DNA of 64,000 nt. Source: Emiliania huxleyi CCMP1516. Taxonomy: Eukaryota; Haptophyta; Isochrysidales; Noelaerhabdaceae. Positions 35,811-48,329 of this stretch are shown here, piece after piece. A program made the position numbers and the translations under genes. The stretch covers positions 103,551 through 167,550 of the forward strand of contig NW_005201259.1 in NCBI RefSeq assembly GCF_000372725.1. The letters are read 5' to 3'. The notes under the pieces were generated by a model that worked only from the letters and a program-made list of their open reading frames with translations, was not told the DNA's origin and did no database searches. How positions within the stretch are numbered: position 1 is the stretch's first letter; the number at the start of each line of letters is the position of its first letter.

Positions 35811-36703
35811 CGCCGGGAATAGTGTTGGGCGAGGGTGCAGTTGCACAGGCTGGAACGTGGGGGGTGGGGGGTGGGGGTGGGCGGGGGGAGGGGGCCGCCG
35901 GGAGAGAACGCCGGTGACTACCGCATACCGGAGGGCGGGCTCGCGGGCAAATGGTGCCGGGTCCCGGCTGTGCCGACAGGGGGGCGCGCTGGTGTGGTTG
36001 TGCGCGCGCCCGGGCGGTACGGTCGGACGAAGCCTTTTGTACCACAGCCTGTCGCACAGCCTCTAAGCGACGATTCGTTTTTTGTTTTTCAGTTTGCGTA
36101 GAACCGTAAGAGAGACCACAGACCGCGCTGGCAGGTGCCATTTCACTCTGACATCAGTCATCACGCTAATCTTGAAAACGCCTCCAACGGAGCTCCGTGT
36201 TGCTTCCAGCGCCCTCCCCCGCGCTCCCTGCGGCCATGGCCGATACTACTAGTATGAGCGGTCATCTGGCTACCGCGAGAGCGACCCAACTCGTCGACAC
36301 CGTCCGATGATGGTGCCGCAAAGTCAGCCTTCGGAGGCTATCGCGGGGTCGAGCCGGCAGTACCAGTAGCCGTGACATGTGGTTCCACCACCCCTCGTAG
36401 GCTTTGCCTCTGACCGCCACCGTTCCCAGGCTACCTAATGGGATGGAAAGGAAGGCTCGGCGAGCGTATAGAAGCGTGCTCGACCTCGTCGTGGCAACCT
36501 GCAAGGCAGCGCTGGCGGGCGAGATGAGCGTCATGCCACCTGACCCGAGACGGGTCGCAGGCGTCGTACCGAGCGCGTCGAAACCGTGTCCTGATGTGAT
36601 CTGCACGGGTGAGTCACGTCGGCGTCAAAGGAGCGACGTGCGACCTGTCAGAGCTTGATCTCCGATCTCAGCGGCGTCGATTCGTCTCCGGCGGCGACAA
36701 TTC

Positions 36704-36834
36704 GGTACCTCCCCAGGACGCGCAGAGGCAGCTGCGACCCCGCCAAGTGGACGGGGGCACTCCGCGCCACCTGCCGAGTGCCCCCGTCCACTCGGCGGGG
36801 TCGTAGCTGCCTCTGGAAGGCACCGAGAGGTACC
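36704..36834. repeat. Hairpin element with 40-bp arms
   Basis: Near-perfect inverted arms 36723-36761 and 36776-36815 (CAGAGGCAGCTGCGACCCCG and complement) around a 14-base loop, bounded by GGTACC on both sides. It resembles a miniature foldback element. Confidence 0.8.
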
Positions 36835-37144
36835 AAATGGCGCAAATGGTCATAATCAAAGTTTTGTAACGCGAGCTGTGCCACAGTGAAATGGCACTAG
36901 CCGCTGTGGCCCGTGCGCGGTGCGGACTAGGTCCAGCCCAGGGAGCAGGGTGGCACAGATCTGACGTTTATCTGAAAGTATAGAGATGAGAGTGAGGTAG
37001 AACCGGACCCGGTCAAAGTCGGCGGTTTTCGGGGGGGGGGGTATGACGAAAAACGGCGGGCGCATTTGGGCACTGACATCCGTGAGATCCGTGTTTTGCG
37101 GTACACCTCTCCGCTCGCCACCTCACGCTCCGCCGTCCGGCCAT

Positions 37145-37185
37145 GGATGGTTCGATGGAGCTCGGCGAGCTCCATCGAACCATCC
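37145..37185. repeat. Perfect 19-bp hairpin, 3-base loop
   Basis: GGATGGTTCGATGGAGCTC, loop GGC, then the exact complement. Could be a transcribed stem-loop, terminator-like structure or palindromic relic. Confidence 0.85.
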
Positions 37186-38187
37186 AACTCCGGTCACCGG
37201 TACTGAACGCGCTCAGCCTCAGAAGGTACCAAACCGCGCGAATTCTGCACGCCTCGCTGCACCGCTGGCTTGACTGAATCAGGCAGCAGCAGGCTGCTGC
37301 TGCTGCCACAGCAGCAGTCTGCTGCGGCCCCAATACGCAAGTTAATGACCAGCATTGCTGCCGGGGGCATTCGAGCCGCCACAGCCGGTGTGCGGCTGTG
37401 CACTGCCACCTGCCCGCGGCTACGCACAATGTGCGCTCGCATGTCGCATTGGATGAGCCCTGCTGATGGACCTGCGTCGCCTAGCTGCACGAGAGCAATG
37501 CTGTAGGCGGCGGCCGTAGCATACACTGCGAGCACACTCGGTGCAGCTGCGAGGTGCAGCAAGAGCACGTCGTTCCTGCCTCTGATGCCACTCTCGCGGC
37601 TTGTGTAGCGCGTCACTCGCGCATGCTCTCCAGGAGCTATGGCGGGCGCGTGTGTGGGGCTGTAGCCTGTGTTTGGCCGGTTCTGACCCGTTTACTATCA
37701 GTATCATGCCTGGGCCACAAGCACACGGGGAGCGGCTCAGGGGCCCAGTAAGCCGCGGAATCGCCAAATGTCGGCAAAAACAACCCGTGGCCGCGCCCGG
37801 ACGTGTCTGGTGTCTCGTGTGCGCCTGCGCGCCACCCAGGGCGCTGCTGGACTGTGGCCGGTGCAAGTATCTCGCAGCCCGCGTGTCGGCACCGAGTTGA
37901 GAGATCATAGAGCGTTCCTGTGGAGCGAGAACATGTGTGAAAGTGTTCAGTAAAAACCAAACCGTATAAAAAGCTAAAACTCTGCAGAGCAGCAGCAGGT
38001 GCACCACCTACAAGTCACAATGGGGGAGGGAAACGGACGGGCGGGCGCACTCTCATGTCTCGGGCACAGAGAGCTCATACACAGTAGAGCCAACCACGCA
38101 CAGCTGCGGCCGCTCGCCTGCCCCGACTGGCCTCAGCACCGACTGGCCTCAGCACGTCTCACTCAGCTTCGCGCCTCCCTTCGGCAC

Positions 38188-39388
38188 TCAGAACGTCCCG
38201 AAGGGCAGCGCGAAGCCAGGGCCGGTCAGAGCAGGCGCATTCGCGAGGAGGGGGACGGAGCCGGGCACGGCGGTCGCCGCACAGACGGAGGCGATGCCAA
38301 TCATGGCGAGGCTGTTGAGGCACGGATGATGGGAGGGTGGGAGGGGTCAGGGTGGTGTGAGGGAGGACGGCGGGCGGGGGGGGAGGGGGGGGGGTCGGGT
38401 GTGAGGGAGGACGGCGGGGGGGGGGGGGGGGGTCCCGCGCCCACCGGCCATTTTTTAGGTTGGAAAAGAGCTTCTCCCCCTTTTGGGCCTCAATCAGCTT
38501 TTTGGGGAAGCCCGGGGGGTCCCAAAAGTTTTTGAGAAACTTGGGGTTCCCCGGGGGGCCCCCCTTTGTGTAGGGGCCGGCCGGATCGAGGCACTCGGAC
38601 CCGTGCTCGAGTCCGGGGATGGTCCAAAAGATTTTCCATTGGCCCAACAGCGGGATCCTGTTCCACGCCTGACGCACCGGGCGACGGGCGACGGTGGGAG
38701 GGGCCGCGGCCAAGATGGCGGGACTGTGCGGCGGCGGCGGAGCCGTGGCGGAAGTGGCGGCGGCGGCGGCGGAGGCGGCGGCGGCGGCGGAGGCGGGGGG
38801 GGAAGAGGAGGGTGGGGGGGGGGGTGGGGGGGGGGGTCGGCGAGTGGAGGCATCCTCGGCGGTGACGGGCTCGGCGGCGGAGGTGAGGGCGGCGGGGGCG
38901 CGCCTCGAAGGGGCCGACGGCAGACAGCTGCTCAAATGTGACGCCGGCGGTGGGCGAGAGGTAGCCGGGGAAGTGAATGTGGTTGATGTGAAAGAGAAAG
39001 CCCACCATCGCCGCCTGCGCGGGGCGTTACGACCGCTCTGCTCGGCGACCCGCAGCCAGTGTCCTCATGGCGAGCGAGAGTGCGCACCATCGCCACGCGG
39101 CCGTGCTTGATCTCTGCGTGCCTGAAGAAGGCGAGCGTCTCGTCGCCGCCCAGCGTCGCGAAGCCGACCGGGTCAAACACCTTGTTGCCCGTCTCGGGCC
39201 CCACGCCCTCCCTATTTGATGAGGAGATGCAGAGTGCAGCGGAGAAAGGCGCAGCCTGGCGCTCGCGCTGGCACTCGCGCTCACATGGTCTCAACGCCCA
39301 TGCGCGGGGCGAGGCCGCTGCGGACGACGCCACGCATCGCCGAGACCGGCGCGGAGAGGGCAAAGGACGACTGCGGCAGCGACAGCAT
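38188..39388 (-). CDS. Chlorophyll a/c light-harvesting protein (FCP/LHC)
   Basis: Thylakoid antenna protein of chlorophyll-c algae, 228 residues from five exons: 39388-39285, 39211-39088, 39014-38904, 38668-38445, 38311-38188. Exon 1 encodes a leader (MLSLPQSSFALSAPVSAM...) fitting plastid import. Mature sequence shows ETGNKVFDPVGF, FRHAEIKHGRVAM (chlorophyll-binding helix 1), FHINHIHFPGYLSP, WNRIPLLGQWKIFW and the helix-3 motif LKNGR plus LAMIGIASV across intron 4, then VPGSVPLLANAP. Intron 3 is GC-AG with a long CGG tract; the others are GT-AG. Exon 4 has unusual Trp/Pro and homopolymer runs (DPPGFPKKL where DPLGFTKKL is usual), suggesting base-call errors there. Confidence 0.92.
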
Positions 39389-39650
39389 CTCTCGGCGACC
39401 GAGCTCTTCCAGGGAAGCGTCTGTGATCTGCGAGCGACAAATTGCTCGCGGGATCTCGCCCATTTCTTCTTTTTTGGGACACCCAGGCATTGCGCTGGCG
39501 CGCGCGCGCCGGCCGCGGCGGCCCGGCTCATCCTTTTCTCTCTTCAAATAAAAAGATTTTTCTCGGCCACAGAGGTGCACAGCAGGCTGGACTGCCCAGC
39601 CCTCTCCGCGCGGCGATGCGCCCTCCCCCCTCGCTTTTGCAAAATCCTGC

Positions 39651-39719
39651 AAAGGTGGGGACGTGTCTGTCCTCGACCCAGCCCTAGCTTGGGATGTCCG
39701 TTGTATTTATTTATTTATT
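39651..39719 (+). repeat. GGGGACCTGTTCC...TTTATTTATTTAT repeat, diverged copy 3
   Basis: Related to 16540-16612 and 21653-21727 mainly at its start and at the TGTCCGTTGTATTTATTTAT end. Confidence 0.5.
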
Positions 39720-39754
39720 AGGCTGGACTGCCACGTTGGCTCGATTGGACTCGC

Positions 39755-40210
39755 ATGAGTGTCAATCCCATGCTTGATCCCATGTTCGACGAGACGGCCG
39801 TCTCTTCTTGCTCGTTGATTCACAATCACGGGCGCAAGAAGCTCAAGAGCTGCCCGCACGGGTGCTGCCCGTCGCCGGCGGGGGCGCCGGCGTCGGAGAA
39901 CGAGCAGCTGCAGTCGCCTGAGCAGCCACCGTCGAGCAAGGCCGCATCCCCAAGCCCGCAACGCGTTCTGCGACCGCTCAACCTCACCGCGAGCTTCACG
40001 CCGCCGGCTGCGACTGGCGCCATATCTGTGGCGCCTCTGCCGACGGCGCCTTCTCCTCCGCCGCCGCCGCCGTCGGCAGGCGGCGACGTGCGCTCGACGC
40101 TCGTACTCCTTCGTGATGAGGGCTTTGGGAGCACGCAAATACAAAAAATAGGAATCCTCCGTACTCGAGTACTCCGATGCAAGTGCTCCAAGTGCTCCAG
40201 CTGCGAATAG
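39755..40210 (+). CDS. Uncertain 151-residue ORF
   Basis: Starts MSVNPMLDPMFDETAVSSCS, has a CPHGCC cluster and a Pro-rich middle. It ends CKCSKCSSCE, but that ending is translated from the dispersed CTCCAAGTGC motif and the edge of a 190-bp repeat. The first 60 residues look natural; the rest may not be coding. No family recognised. Confidence 0.3.
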   Translation: MSVNPMLDPMFDETAVSSCSLIHNHGRKKLKSCPHGCCPSPAGAPASENEQLQSPEQPPSSKAASPSPQRVLRPLNLTASFTPPAATGAISVAPLPTAPSPPPPPPSAGGDVRSTLVLLRDEGFGSTQIQKIGILRTRVLRCKCSKCSSCE

Positions 40211-40294
40211 GACCGCCGCAAGCGGCGTGGCGTGAGGCGGTTGTGCATCCCTCCGGGGGCCCCTCTGCGCCGGGGAGGCGTTGTTGGAGGCTGG
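40205..40294 (-). repeat. 190-bp dispersed repeat, truncated copy 4
   Basis: Retains only about 90 bp, the part corresponding to the 3' half of the sense strand, ending TATTCGCAG on the minus strand. The rest is replaced by unrelated sequence. Confidence 0.85.
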
Positions 40295-40362
40295 GAAAGA
40301 AAACGAAATCCCGCGTTTGAGAACCCAAACGTGCTTTTTGTTGGGTTGGCGCTGAGGGAGGG

Positions 40363-40535
40363 TGTAGAGGATGTAGAGTGTAGAGCGCTGTAGAGCTGTA
40401 GAGATGTAGAGCGCTCTGGAGCGCTGTAGAGCTGTAGAGCTCTACATCCGCCGCGGGACGAAGCGCCTCCGTTGTAGAGCGATGTAGAGCGCGATTTTGC
40501 TGTAGAGTTTGTTGTAGAGGCTCTACAGCCAAACC
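40363..40535. repeat. TGTAGAGC short tandem repeat
   Basis: Irregular array of TGTAGAG/TGTAGAGC units. It includes an inverted CTCTACA segment, so it can fold. Confidence 0.85.
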
Positions 40536-41474
40536 GCCGGGAAGGCAGTGACTCAAAGAAGTCGAGCCGCGCTAATGGGGTGTCTCCGAGCTTACTGGAG
40601 CTCTGATGGACAGCCCTGACTATCCCTGACACACACAGAGAGTCACTCTGACGGCACACAACACCCTATGACTGCGTCATGACCAGCAGCCTGCCATGTG
40701 TCGCCGGTGCCGCTTTCGTCGCTGTGCTTCTTTAGCAGGCGGTGGACTGTCGGCTGCGAGGACGGTCGCATTTGCGCGAGGCGAGGCGAGCATTGCTGCG
40801 CGTTGCATGCGCCATGACTCGCGCCAGCGCGTGCGGGAGCTCCTGGCTGAGCGTTGAGTCCAGGCGAGTTGCGCTGGCCACTATCACTACGCCGAGCCGA
40901 GCTGACGCGCCGAGGCGCCGGCCAGCCGCAGCCGTGAGGCATGCCACAGCAGCAGAGGCACCTGCCACCCATTGAGCGGGCAGACAGAAGGCCAGGGCAG
41001 CACCAGGGCGACCAGATTCGACGACGAGCGGACGATAGTACCGCCTCTGTTCGCCCTGTGCATGTCAGGCCAGGCTGCAGCAGGGCACTACCATCGTGCT
41101 GCCCTGCTGCAGCCTGACCTTGCCCACTGTGCACAGTCGCCAGAGCACCACCACCGCCCGGCATCGTGTCACGGCGAGCTCCTTCTGCGCCCGCTCGCGA
41201 GGCTCTCGCGCTGGCACACTTTGGCCATCTGCTGCTCGCGTTCGGCGAGCTCTTCTCCGCACTCCTGCCACGGTGCCGTCACCACACACCTTCTGGCCGG
41301 CCTTTGAGCCGCGCGGACTCGCCGGCGGGGGCAACGTGTCGACCTCTCTCTCTGGTGCACCACGGGCCGCGACGGCTGCTAGCAGCAGGCGCGAGGAGGC
41401 AGTGTGCCGGCACAGTCGAGCCGGAGCATCGGGTTCTTGATGCTTGTGGGATCAAGTCTGACCTTATGTGGCAT
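40536..41474. other. Intergenic, no supported gene
   Basis: Alanine/arginine-rich frames on both strands without recognisable domains. Includes the hairpin at 41064-41117. Confidence 0.35.
41064..41117. repeat. Inverted repeat with GGCTGCAGCAGGGCA arms
   Basis: Arms GTCAGGCCAGGCTGCAGCAG and near-complement around a 9-base loop; one arm has three extra bases. Confidence 0.75.
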
Positions 41475-41935
41475 AATATGCAACAATAATGCGATGCTAT
41501 CTCCCGGCTTTTTGAGATATGATCCCTCAAAGTCGAATTATGGTTTACTGGTGACCATAGTAGTGTCTGGCTTGTTTGCGTTTCTTCAAACGAATCGTTT
41601 AAAGTCTCAACAATCACTAAGCTGCTTATGGGGCACCGCAGAGGCTCCCTTGGGGATGTCTGAGGCCACCCCAACCACTCACCAAGCGGCCTTTCGTGGG
41701 CGTATTCAAAGCTACTTTTATGGTTTATTCCCACACACAAGACACATTTGCGAGTATCGACGAGTTCGAGAGAGCCACAGGCTTTCGCTTGGGAGGGATT
41801 GAGCGCGCTTGGGACGGACTTCAGGTTGCACCTGAAAATCTGACGGTTCTCGCTCCCCATCGAGCTCTTCTTGCCGCACGGCCGCTCTTCCTGATCCTGT
41901 GTGCCGGCACAGAAGCTCCGTGTAAGCCATCCAAC
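41475..41935 (+). other. AT-richer island with coding-like frame
   Basis: Visibly less GC-rich than the rest of the window. A plus frame in 41700-41920 includes ATFMVYSHTQDTFASIDEFE and GGIERAWDGLQVAPENL and looks like genuine protein. It has no recognised family and no clear start. The composition suggests a different origin from neighbouring DNA. Confidence 0.35.
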
Positions 41936-41942
41936 CTCCAAC

Positions 41943-42345
41943 GTGATAGGAACGAGTGTATCGCTTTGACGGATCGACCGTGCTTGTAGCTTGTTATCCA
42001 CATCGATGTGACGCACACAGTGACACATCATAACGACACATGCTCTCCCACCCGCCGGGCCGCAAAACGCTCTCGACGAGAGCCACAAGAAGGCGTCCGC
42101 ACAGCAAGCCGCTCGTCCGGACAGCGTGCTCCCTCGTCGATGTCGGCGAGCGCATGGCGCACGCCTTGGACGGTGGCGAAGCCAAAACACCGATGTTGGC
42201 CGTACGCTGGCGTGAGCGGCGGCGGTCGAGACCTCACCCTTCGCGCCGACGACCTAACCTCACTCGGAACAACCTCACCCACACAACCCAACCCAACACA
42301 CCCAACCTCCACCCAAAAAGCACGATTCTCTGAAGTTGGGCCCTC
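41943..42345 (+). mobile_element. Foldback element, one-armed copy
   Basis: Right arm (42038-42345) matches the right arm of the element at 11455-12131 and ends GTTGGGCCCTC. The left arm is missing. The spacer (41943-42037) is inverted relative to the first copy. Confidence 0.88.
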
Positions 42346-42547
42346 GCCTTCGCCTATTTTCGCCATTTTCGCGTCGCTGCGTTTCTGGGGATAGGTAGTA
42401 TCGGCAACGCCCCTATCCAGCAAGGAGCCGGAATCCAAGACAATTGCTTCCACGCGACTTTTACGTTTCGCGGGCTAAAATCCGCCCCGCCTTGCACCGC
42501 CCTCGAAGTGACGCTCCGTCGTTGTTTTTGTGCGTCAGTGCGTCTCG

Positions 42548-44350
42548 ATGAATCGGGGCCGCGGCTGGATTGGGCTTCGCCTCACGACGGCGTGCGTGAC
42601 TTTAGCCCTGCCGGCCAAGCGAGCGTCCCTAAGCAGCGACTATGAGCACGCCGAGCACCTGCTCCGCGCGGGCTTCGAGCGCAAGCCCCTGTCGCTGGCT
42701 GATTCGCAGGCGGGCGGAGACTGCCTGCAGCACACTCTCACCTCTGGCCAGCGCGATGCGGTGGCCGATCGGTCGTCCCACCTGGATTCAGCTACGTTTG
42801 CTCAGCTACGCACTTTCTCCATGTTCGTCGGCTACTCCAGCTCTGGCCACACTTTGGTGGGCGCTCTGCTCGATGCGCACCCCAACATCGTCATGGCGCA
42901 CGAGCACGGTTCGCTGCGCGAGTACAGGTCGCTACGCGCAGCGAGTACAGGACGTCAGCTGACGTCCGGGGAGGGCGCCTCAAGGCGGACGGCTCTCTTC
43001 ACCTCACTTGTGCGCAACTCGGTCACGTGCGCCGTCTACGGGCGTATGCAGTCGGGCTTCAACTACTCGTTCGGCGGCGCGCTCCCATGGCAGGGCCGCT
43101 GGTGCGCTGCGAGCCAGACTGACGACCAAGGGGTGTGCGAGGGCCGCGGTCTACTGGCCATCGGCGACAAGAAGGGCGGCCAGACAGCTGAGGACCTCAT
43201 GGCCCTCAACGGCACCGCGCAGGTACTTGCACGCACACACACGCACGCACGCCGCAGTAAGCTGCTAGAAGCTGCTGCTCGGCTGTGCACATGGATACAT
43301 CACCTTCACCCCACACACTTGCTGCTGCAGATCTCTCTGCTGCTTGATATGGCGGCGGGGCTGCAGCTGCCCCTCCGGCTGTTGCACGTGTTGCGCAACC
43401 CGTTCGATATGATGGCGTTCGCTTGCTAGAGAGTTTGTCGTGGGCGGTGAAGAGCGTCTATTCACGCCTCGGTCCGCAAGCAGGCGACGCGCTGGCTGGT
43501 GGAACGGTCGAGTGCGGACCTGCGCCCCGCGGGCGGTGCCGCCCCACCCACCGACCAATCGTGGCACGCGCTCACCGTGTGCGAGCTCGCCTACCTTAGC
43601 ACAAAGGCGTGGTCCAGACTCTCGCTGCTCGCCAAGATCCTGCGGCTGCGCGCCAAGGTCGCCGAGCATGGCTGCACCTGTTCGGTGGAGGGGTCGAGTG
43701 GCCTCGCATGCGCGTGCGCCCGTGCAGGCGCATCCGCAGGCGCCGCCGCCGCGCCGGCCAGCCTCGCGCAGGCGGATGTTGGCTGGCTCGACCTGAGGAC
43801 CGAGCTCTTCACAAGAGAGCCTCGCGTGCACCTGCGAGCGCTCTGCGCCTTCCTCGCGGTCCCCTGTCCCGAGAGCTTCCTCGCCTCCGCGACGGCGGTG
43901 GTGCGTCCCGCGCGCAGCGCGACGGCGGAGCTGCTGCGCTGGCCGCAGCAGTTGGTCGACGCAATCACCGGGCGGTTACGAAAGATGACGAAAGATGACC
44001 CGTCGCTCCTTCCTTTGCTGGGAGGCTACATTGACGAGACTCCCTTCAGGTCCGGAGCCACAGGCTCGGGTGATCTCGCGCAGCTGTCAACGCACGTGCC
44101 GGAGATTGCGAGGATGCTGACCGATCGGTTCCGGTGCCAAGAAAACAAAGACGCGCACCGGAGGGCCCTGACCAAACTTGCGTGGTGGCGGGAGCCGGTA
44201 AACCGAACGGCGCGGGCAAAGGCGGACGCGATCGTCGCGGGGGCACAAGCTATCCACGACCTGCATAGCCAGCGGCGGCGGGCCGCCGCCAAGGAGAGGC
44301 GGGAGCGAATAACGCCATGGCAACCACCAGGAAAGGGCCCGAGTCGCTAG
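42548..44350 (+). CDS. Sulfotransferase-like protein
   Basis: Likely PAPS-dependent sulfotransferase of the secretory pathway. Exon 1 (42548-43222) begins with a hydrophobic N-terminus and has the PAPS-binding loop VGYSSSGHTLVGALLDAHPN and IGDKKGGQTAEDL. A GT-AG intron (43223-43330) leads to the second PAPS motif LLHVLRNPFDMM. The frame then needs a short removal near 43421-43456 (possibly a 36-base GT-AG intron) to continue in ELFTREPRVHLRALCAFL, the conserved C-terminal region. The final 110 residues (to the stop at 44350) are charged and unrelated to the family. ATG at 42548 chosen over an upstream in-frame GTG. Confidence 0.72.
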
Positions 44351-45279
44351 CAACATACCTCCCACAACACTTCATTACCGGGGACCAATGCCTAGCCCCT
44401 GTGTGTCCGCCGCGTGTGGAGAGGAGCACCCCCCCCCCCCTGCGGACGGCGGACCCCCGCGTCGGCGTCGCCCCGCCGGGAGGGCCCGCCGACCCTCGAG
44501 GTGAGGTGTGAAAGAACAGGTCTGGGCCCGTGGCTCTCGCTCCCGCCTCGAGCCTCGTTTCGAGGAGGACCACTCGAGCGAGTAGTTGCCGCACGCCCAG
44601 GGGGCCGGGGAGGCTAAGAAGCGCACCGCAGCCTTGAGCCTAGACGCTAGACCGCAGCGGGCCGGACGATTGGGATCGGGCTACGAGCAAGAAAGCCCTG
44701 GCCCTAGGGGGGTGCGCGTTCGCAGGGAAGGGGCCATAGAGAGTAAACACGGGTCTCCGAGGGTCGTTGGCTCTACGCTTTGGGTCGTTCCCCTAGCCGC
44801 TAGCGGCGGAACGCCCCCTCTACACTCGGAGCTAATTAGACACCAGACGGAGACGCGAACACGACGCACACACACTCTCACCCGACATCGCCGCTTAACA
44901 CATCCTCGCTACCCAACGCGGCCAAAGGATTATCAGCTGGTCGGCCGCCATGTGGGCCTCCGGGCCTGCTACGGCGGCGCGGCCGGTTGAGGCCGGGCTC
45001 GGCCCGGCCCGCGACGGCTGGCCGCCGTCGAGCGCGCTCGCACTGCTCGTCCAAGATGGCGGCGGTGGCGATTGCGGCAACAAAAGTTCAGTCGTACAGC
45101 GCTCAGGCGTCTGGCATCTGTCGTCTGTTGTCGCATTTCGCACACGCGCGCGCCGCGCGACCCGCCCGTCGCTCCGCGAGGGCATGAGCCTTCCGCGATT
45201 CGATCCCGCAGCCAAAAGCTGCTCGCTCGAACCGCGGCCGACTCCGCCATCGCGGCCGCAGCTGTTGAGCTCTCCAGAA
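44351..45279. other. Intergenic, no supported gene
   Basis: G/C-run and basic frames only. CGCTACCCAACGCGGCCAAA (about 44910-44934) recurs inverted near 52165-52192. Confidence 0.4.
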
Positions 45280-45679
45280 GACTGGTGCCTCATATGCTGC
45301 CTCCCTGCGGATGCTGCCGGCGAGCCTGGCGGTCCTCTGTACTACAAGGATGTGCTGACTCGATTCTACCTCGAATTCTTCTACCCCCACGACTCGGAAC
45401 GCGAATGTGACAGGACCATCGGGTCCTTCAGCCACCAAAGCGAGATCACCCGAGAGCAGCTGAGCCTGCCTCTGGCCTCGCCTCCCTCTCCTTCAGGCAT
45501 TCGTTGGCATCCTATGGGTCGTCCAGAGTATCGACCTCTGGCTTGTCAGCCGCCCCACCGAGGGCACCATGAAGTACAGCGATCGCCACCTCGCTGGCCT
45601 CTCCGCAGGCCCCCCCGACCGCGTCAAACTCATGGGCGCGGGCTCTCTCGGCTACGGGACCGGCCCCAGCTTCGGCTGA
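45280..45679 (+). CDS. Unidentified membrane protein, partial exons
   Basis: A stretch reading YYKDVLTRFYLEFFYPHDSE (about 45340-45400) precedes a CAG acceptor at 45494-45496. The exon from 45497 then encodes AFVGILWVVQSIDLWLVSRP, a probable transmembrane helix, and ends GAGSLGYGTGPSFG-stop at 45677-45679. The internal splice donor and the gene start are not resolved. No family recognised. Confidence 0.45.
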
Positions 45680-46059
45680 GGGCTAACAAGCTGCGGAGCC
45701 CAAATCACTGTGAGAGTCGTGATTTCTTGTTGGTCTCCTAAAATCTCTCTCTCCCAAAGGATGTCCAAAGAAAGAAGAATTGTTAAAACACAAGCCTCTC
45801 TCACAGCACGCTGGCACGACAAGGGCGCGGACTGGCGCGGACTGGCACACCCACCGGCTCACCGAAAGAAGAAAACATGCCAGCAGGATGGGAGGCGGCA
45901 CCTCGGTCCTCGCTCCACGCCGCCACCACACACACAGGGATTTCACGGGACAGAAGGTGTGTCGCAAGCCGTCGCCCGCCCAAAAAGAAAGAAAGAAAAG
46001 GACAACCCAAGGGAGGGATGGGAGGACGGCACGCCGCCACCACACAGGGAGGGATTTTA

Positions 46060-46345
46060 AGGAGAGGGGTGTGGTGCGCTAGCCGTCGCCCACCCTTGGG
46101 CGTCCGCCTCTTCCTATCTCTCTTCGCAGTCTCTCTCCGATTCTCGCTTCAACCTTCGTGCCACCTCGCGGTCGCCCCCTTCTCGTCGTGCTCTCCCTTG
46201 TCGCTTCTTCCTCTGTCGCGTCGCTCTCCTCTGCCTCGTTCTGCGCCGCCGCCGCCGCCTGCCGTTCCCTTGTTCTCTCGGCTTCTTTCGCCTTTCGGCG
46301 CAGCTCCGCCCTCCTTGCTGCATATCCTGGCCCCTCGAGTGCGCG
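46060..46345 (-). repeat. Basic coiled-coil-coding dispersed repeat, uninterrupted copy
   Basis: Matches 27893-28890 without the transposon. Frame contains YAARRAELRRKAKEAERTRE and ends GRGGRPRVGDG-stop. The single GGAAGAAG at 46204-46211 marks the empty insertion site. Confidence 0.85.
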
Positions 46346-46368
46346 CAAGTGCGGATCGTTTCTTTTGA

Positions 46369-48329
<1,961 letters not shown>

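Larger units (their letters stand above)
35811..38187. other. Intergenic with hairpin elements, no supported gene
   Basis: No recognisable protein on either strand. Apart from the hairpins at 36704-36834 and 37145-37185 it includes a G-run at about 37030 and CAGCAG clusters at about 37280-37320. Confidence 0.4.

Noticed and set aside
34839-35846. Proteins spanning the N run at 35129-35228
   Set aside because: They cross an assembly gap; only the flanking ArfGAP segments are meaningful.
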